A DNA stretch of 8,005 bases from an uncultured Veillonella sp. (lineage in GTDB: Bacteria > Bacillota > Negativicutes > Veillonellales > Veillonellaceae): positions 1 to 8,005 of the forward strand of contig CAKQBP010000053.1 of NCBI GenBank assembly GCA_934216375.1. The letters run 5' to 3'. Shown piece after piece: positions 6,141 through 8,005 of the stretch; the stretch's first letter is position 1, and every line of letters begins with the position of its first letter. The notes beneath the pieces are model-generated. The model ran no database searches. It was given only the letters and a program-made list of their open reading frames with translations, and had not been told where the DNA came from. The position numbers were made by a program, and so were the translations under genes.

Positions 6141-6147
6141 ATTCATT

Positions 6148-7410
6148 ATGAAAAAACAATTCGCAACAATGTTAGCAGCAACAGCAGTGTTAGGTGTAAC
6201 AACAGCATTTGCTGCAAATCCATTCTCCGATGTAACTCCAGACAGCTGGGCATACCAAGCAGTATCCCAATTGGCACAAGCTGGTATCGTTAATGGTTAT
6301 CCAGATGGCACTTTCAAAGGCCAAAACAACATCACTCGTTATGAAATGGCTCAAATGGTAGCTAAAGCTATGGCTAACCAAGATCGTGCTAACGCTGAAC
6401 AACAAGCTATGATTAACCGCTTGGCAGATGAGTTCTCTAACGAGTTGAACAACCTCGGAGTTCGAGTATCTCGCTTAGAAGACCGTGTAGGTAATGTAAA
6501 GGTAACTGGTGATGCTCGTATCCGTTATCAAGGTTCTGAAGACAAAGGTGTTTACAAAGCTAATAGTAAATCTTTAACTGACGGCCGTGCACGTGTACAA
6601 TTCAATGCTAATGTAAATGATAAAACACAAGCAGTTGTTCGTGTAAAAGGTAATTACGAATTTGGTGACTCTACTAAAGGTTCTCAAGCAACAATCGATC
6701 GTGCTTACGTAGATCACAAATTTGGTAGCAACGTATCTGCTAAAGCTGGTCGTTTCCAACAAACAATTGGTGGCGGTTTGATGTACGATGATACATTTGA
6801 CGGTGCACAATTGAATGTAGGTAATGATAAAGTTCAAGTACAAGGTGCGTATGGTTACATGATTGATGGTGCTGCTGATGGCAACTCCAAATCTGATAAC
6901 CCATCTGTATCCTATGTAGGCTTAAAAGGTAAAGTTGGTAAAGAATCCTCCGTTGGTGGTTTCTACTCCAGATTATCTAGCGGTAACTTGAACCATAATG
7001 GTGTAACAGTTAACTCTGATAAACAAGATGTTTACGGTTTCAATGCGGACTTCCGTAAAAATAAATTGTGGGCTGGCGGTGAATGGTTGAAAGCTTCCAA
7101 CGTAGATAATTCTCAAGCTTGGACAGCAGGTCTTGGCTATGGTAACTACGACATCGCTAAAAAAGGTACATGGGATGTGAAAGGTCAATACTTCAACCAA
7201 AAAGCTAATGCACCAATCGTAAGTTCCACTTGGGATCAAGCATATGATTTAACAAATACATCTAATGGTTACAAAGGTTACATGGCTAGCGTAGACTACG
7301 CAGTACAAGATAACGTAGGTTTATCCGCAGGTTATGGTTTCAACTCTAAAGACCAAAGCGGTAATGATCTTTCCGATTTCTATCGTGCAGAATTAAATTA
7401 CAAATTCTAA
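6148..7410 (+). CDS. ompM: OmpM-type SLH-domain outer-membrane porin
   Basis: This 420-residue protein begins with a signal peptide MKKQFATMLAATAVLGVTTA ending in AFA, with cleavage expected before Ala23. An SLH domain follows at about 26-75 (FSDVTPDSWAYQAVSQLA, GIVNGYPDGTFKG, ITRYEMAQMVAKAM), then a coiled coil at about 80-115. From about 117 alternating strands (VTGDARIRYQG and similar) form a beta-barrel that closes with ELNYKF and a terminal Phe, the usual outer-membrane signal. Family knowledge: OmpM/Mep45 proteins of Negativicutes are abundant porins whose SLH domain binds modified peptidoglycan and tethers the outer membrane. Codons differ from the neighbours, with many TTC, AAC, GCT and CGT, as expected for high expression. 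It has its own promoter and terminator. Upstream in-frame GTG 6094 would add 18 residues and is not favoured. Confidence 0.95.
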   Translation: MKKQFATMLAATAVLGVTTAFAANPFSDVTPDSWAYQAVSQLAQAGIVNGYPDGTFKGQNNITRYEMAQMVAKAMANQDRANAEQQAMINRLADEFSNELNNLGVRVSRLEDRVGNVKVTGDARIRYQGSEDKGVYKANSKSLTDGRARVQFNANVNDKTQAVVRVKGNYEFGDSTKGSQATIDRAYVDHKFGSNVSAKAGRFQQTIGGGLMYDDTFDGAQLNVGNDKVQVQGAYGYMIDGAADGNSKSDNPSVSYVGLKGKVGKESSVGGFYSRLSSGNLNHNGVTVNSDKQDVYGFNADFRKNKLWAGGEWLKASNVDNSQAWTAGLGYGNYDIAKKGTWDVKGQYFNQKANAPIVSSTWDQAYDLTNTSNGYKGYMASVDYAVQDNVGLSAGYGFNSKDQSGNDLSDFYRAELNYKF

Positions 7411-7423
7411 TTCCCTCACAAAC

Positions 7424-7454
7424 AAAAAAAGACTTCTTCGGAAGTCTTTTTTTT
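7424..7454 (+). terminator. Intrinsic terminator after ompM
   Basis: GACTTC (7431-7436) and GAAGTC (7441-7446) enclose a TTCG loop (a stable C-UUCG-G tetraloop). Seven A pair with the start of an eight-T run (7447-7454). It ends 44 bp after the ompM stop, indicating a single-gene transcript. The A/T symmetry could allow function on both strands. Confidence 0.95.
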
Positions 7455-7565
7455 GTTGCATAAAAGTATTATGAATTATTTTATATATAATAGTATATAT
7501 ATAGTAAAATGTTTTATAAATACATAATATTAAAAGTAATCGAATAATTTAGTGGTTATCAAGAA

Positions 7566-7591
7566 TTATATCCCTTATATTGTAGGATATA
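7566..7591. repeat. Inverted repeat TATATCC / GGATATA
   Basis: TATATCC (7567-7573) is the complement of GGATATA (7585-7591). In addition TTATATCCCTT (7566-7576) is an 11-bp perfect inverse of AAGGGATATAA (7696-7706), and TAGGATATA (7583-7591) of TATATCCTA (7732-7740), so this pair and the one 130 bp downstream can form either local or long-range pairings. Confidence 0.45.
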
Positions 7592-7625
7592 TTTATAAAA
7601 TCTTTCTGTATAGAGAGATAAATTT

Positions 7626-7652
7626 CTTATTAATTATATATATATTAATAAG
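7626..7652. repeat. 9-bp inverted repeat around a TATATATAT core
   Basis: CTTATTAAT (7626-7634) and ATTAATAAG (7644-7652) are exact complements flanking nine alternating T/A bases. It is a candidate cruciform or protein-binding palindrome; there is no T-run to suggest a terminator. Confidence 0.45.
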
Positions 7653-7697
7653 TTTAACTTAATGAAAAATATAATAAAAATTCTCAATTAATAGAAA

Positions 7698-7740
7698 GGG
7701 ATATAAAATTAAATTTTTTTATGAAAAAAATTATATCCTA
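7698..7740. repeat. Nested inverted repeat with A/T tract stem
   Basis: GGATATA (7699-7705) pairs with TATATCC (7732-7738). Inside it ATTTTTTT (7713-7720) pairs with AAAAAAAT (7724-7731) around ATG. No terminator-type T-run follows. It lies about 80 bp before the promoter at 7821. Confidence 0.45.
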
Positions 7741-7820
7741 TAAAACCAGATAAAATCTAACTTAGCAAGCATTTTAAGTTATAAAAACAAGATAATGAGA
7801 ACACAATTGAGAAAAAAGGG

Positions 7821-7849
7821 TTTACACGAAAAAGTGGTTGTGCTAATAT
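7821..7849 (+). promoter_or_regulatory. Promoter of the next gene, matching the ompM promoter
   Basis: TTTACA (7821-7826) and TAATAT (7844-7849) are 17 bp apart, with TGC before the -10 (extended -10). The start of transcription would be near 7856. The architecture equals that of the ompM promoter at 5956-5984. The driven gene begins beyond the window. Confidence 0.78.
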
Positions 7850-7855
7850 CACCGT

Positions 7856-8005
7856 ACGAGAAGTAGCAAACACATGAAACGAAGAACTTCGATGCAGAAT
7901 GTGGCGAGGAAACGTGGACACTCCCAAAGATTCTTAATCTGAAGAACTGAGTAGAATGTGAATGTTATGACTTGTAACATTTTATTTTCTATTTTTTTCA
8001 GAAAG
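7856..8005 (+). promoter_or_regulatory. Leader of the next gene, sharing the ompM leader blocks
   Basis: The leader runs at least 150 nt to the window edge. GAGGAAACGTGGACACTCC (7906-7924) matches the ompM leader at 18 of 19 positions, and GTGAATGT (7958-7965) lies at the same 33-nt distance. CGAA-GAAC-TTCG (7880-7891) and AGATT-CTT-AATCT (7928-7940) can form small hairpins that have no sequence match in the ompM leader. The window ends in GAAAG, the same letters that open the ompM ribosome-binding region, so the start codon is probably only a few to about twenty bases away. Confidence 0.65.
7914..7937 (+). CDS. Putative 7-residue leader peptide before the next gene
   Basis: GTG at 7914 lies 4 nt after GAGG (7906-7909) and reads MDTPKDS to the TAA at 7935-7937. 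It corresponds to MDTP of the ompM leader mini-ORF. Evidence is limited to the two-copy comparison in this window; the peptide is short and its translation is unproven. Confidence 0.35.
   Translation: MDTPKDS

Larger units (their letters stand above)
5991..6147 (+). promoter_or_regulatory. Long ompM leader with conserved blocks
   Basis: The predicted 5' untranslated region is about 157 nt. It holds the 19-nt block GAGGAAACATGGACACTCC at 6042-6060 and GTGAATGT at 6094-6101. Both recur with identical 33-nt spacing in the leader at the right end of the window. It also holds a small hairpin ACTAC-TTAT-GTAGT (6082-6095) and A/T-rich pairing near the ribosome-binding site. Regulation through this leader is inferred from the conservation. 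Confidence 0.65.
7455..7820. other. Very A+T-rich intergenic region with inverted repeats
   Basis: No gene is seen on either strand; only tiny open frames occur. The stretch is strikingly A+T rich, with runs such as TATATATAT and AATTTTTTT, and holds several inverted repeats (listed separately). AATTTAGTGGTTAT at 7546-7559 resembles AATTTGTGGTTAT at 5801-5813 upstream of ompM, one base shorter, hinting at a shared upstream element or an ancient duplication. Confidence 0.6.

Noticed and set aside
7960..7998. Attenuator: AATGTTA / TAACATT hairpin followed by a T-rich stretch
   Set aside because: The stem is 7 bp with a single G-C pair and the T-stretch is interrupted by A and C; nothing equivalent with a T-tail is in the ompM leader, so a terminator function is not supported.
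1..8005. CRISPR arrays, insertion sequences, rRNA or tRNA genes
   Set aside because: No regularly spaced direct repeats, transposase-like frames, terminal repeats with target duplications, or conserved RNA gene motifs were seen.

Overview
The window looks like chromosomal DNA of a diderm Firmicute (Negativicutes), most probably Veillonella or a close relative. This rests on low G+C content, strong Firmicute-type Shine-Dalgarno sequences, an LPS-transport (Lpt) operon, and an OmpM-type outer-membrane protein with a signal peptide, an SLH domain, a coiled coil and a beta-barrel. The genus is inferred from recognised protein families and gene order, not from a database search. All genes read left to right.

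Layout. (1) Positions 1-3546: the end of an Lpt operon, with the 3' part of lptA, then lptB, a single LptF/LptG-family permease gene that is broken by a one-base frameshift near 1712-1717, and a DUF3084 membrane/coiled-coil protein. A strong intrinsic terminator (3504-3546) ends it. (2) Positions 3547-5619: a second operon with a small RuvC/YqgF-like nuclease-fold protein, a YitT-family membrane protein (its start overlaps the previous stop) and signal peptidase I, ended by another strong terminator. (3) Positions 5620-6147: an A+T-rich intergenic region with inverted repeats, a clear extended -10 promoter and a leader of about 157 nt. (4) Positions 6148-7454: the OmpM gene and its own UUCG-loop terminator. 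(5) Positions 7455-8005: a second very A+T-rich region ending in a promoter and leader of the same design as the ompM one. The gene it drives starts just beyond the window and is probably another OmpM paralogue.

Together the genes serve the cell envelope. LptA, LptB and the permease move LPS to the outer membrane, signal peptidase I cleaves exported proteins such as OmpM, and OmpM both forms the major outer-membrane channel and ties the outer membrane to peptidoglycan through its SLH domain.

The most interesting signal is in the two leaders. Each has a TTTACA / 17 bp / TGn-(-10) promoter. Then, 56-57 nt after the -10, comes an 18/19-identical block (GAGGAAACRTGGACACTCC), and exactly 33 nt later a GTGAATGT octamer. 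The only difference inside the block turns ATG into GTG, and the base after it changes CCT to CCC. This is what a translated mini-ORF (Met-Asp-Thr-Pro...) behind its own ribosome-binding site would show. It suggests a shared, possibly undescribed, leader-based control of the major outer-membrane protein genes.
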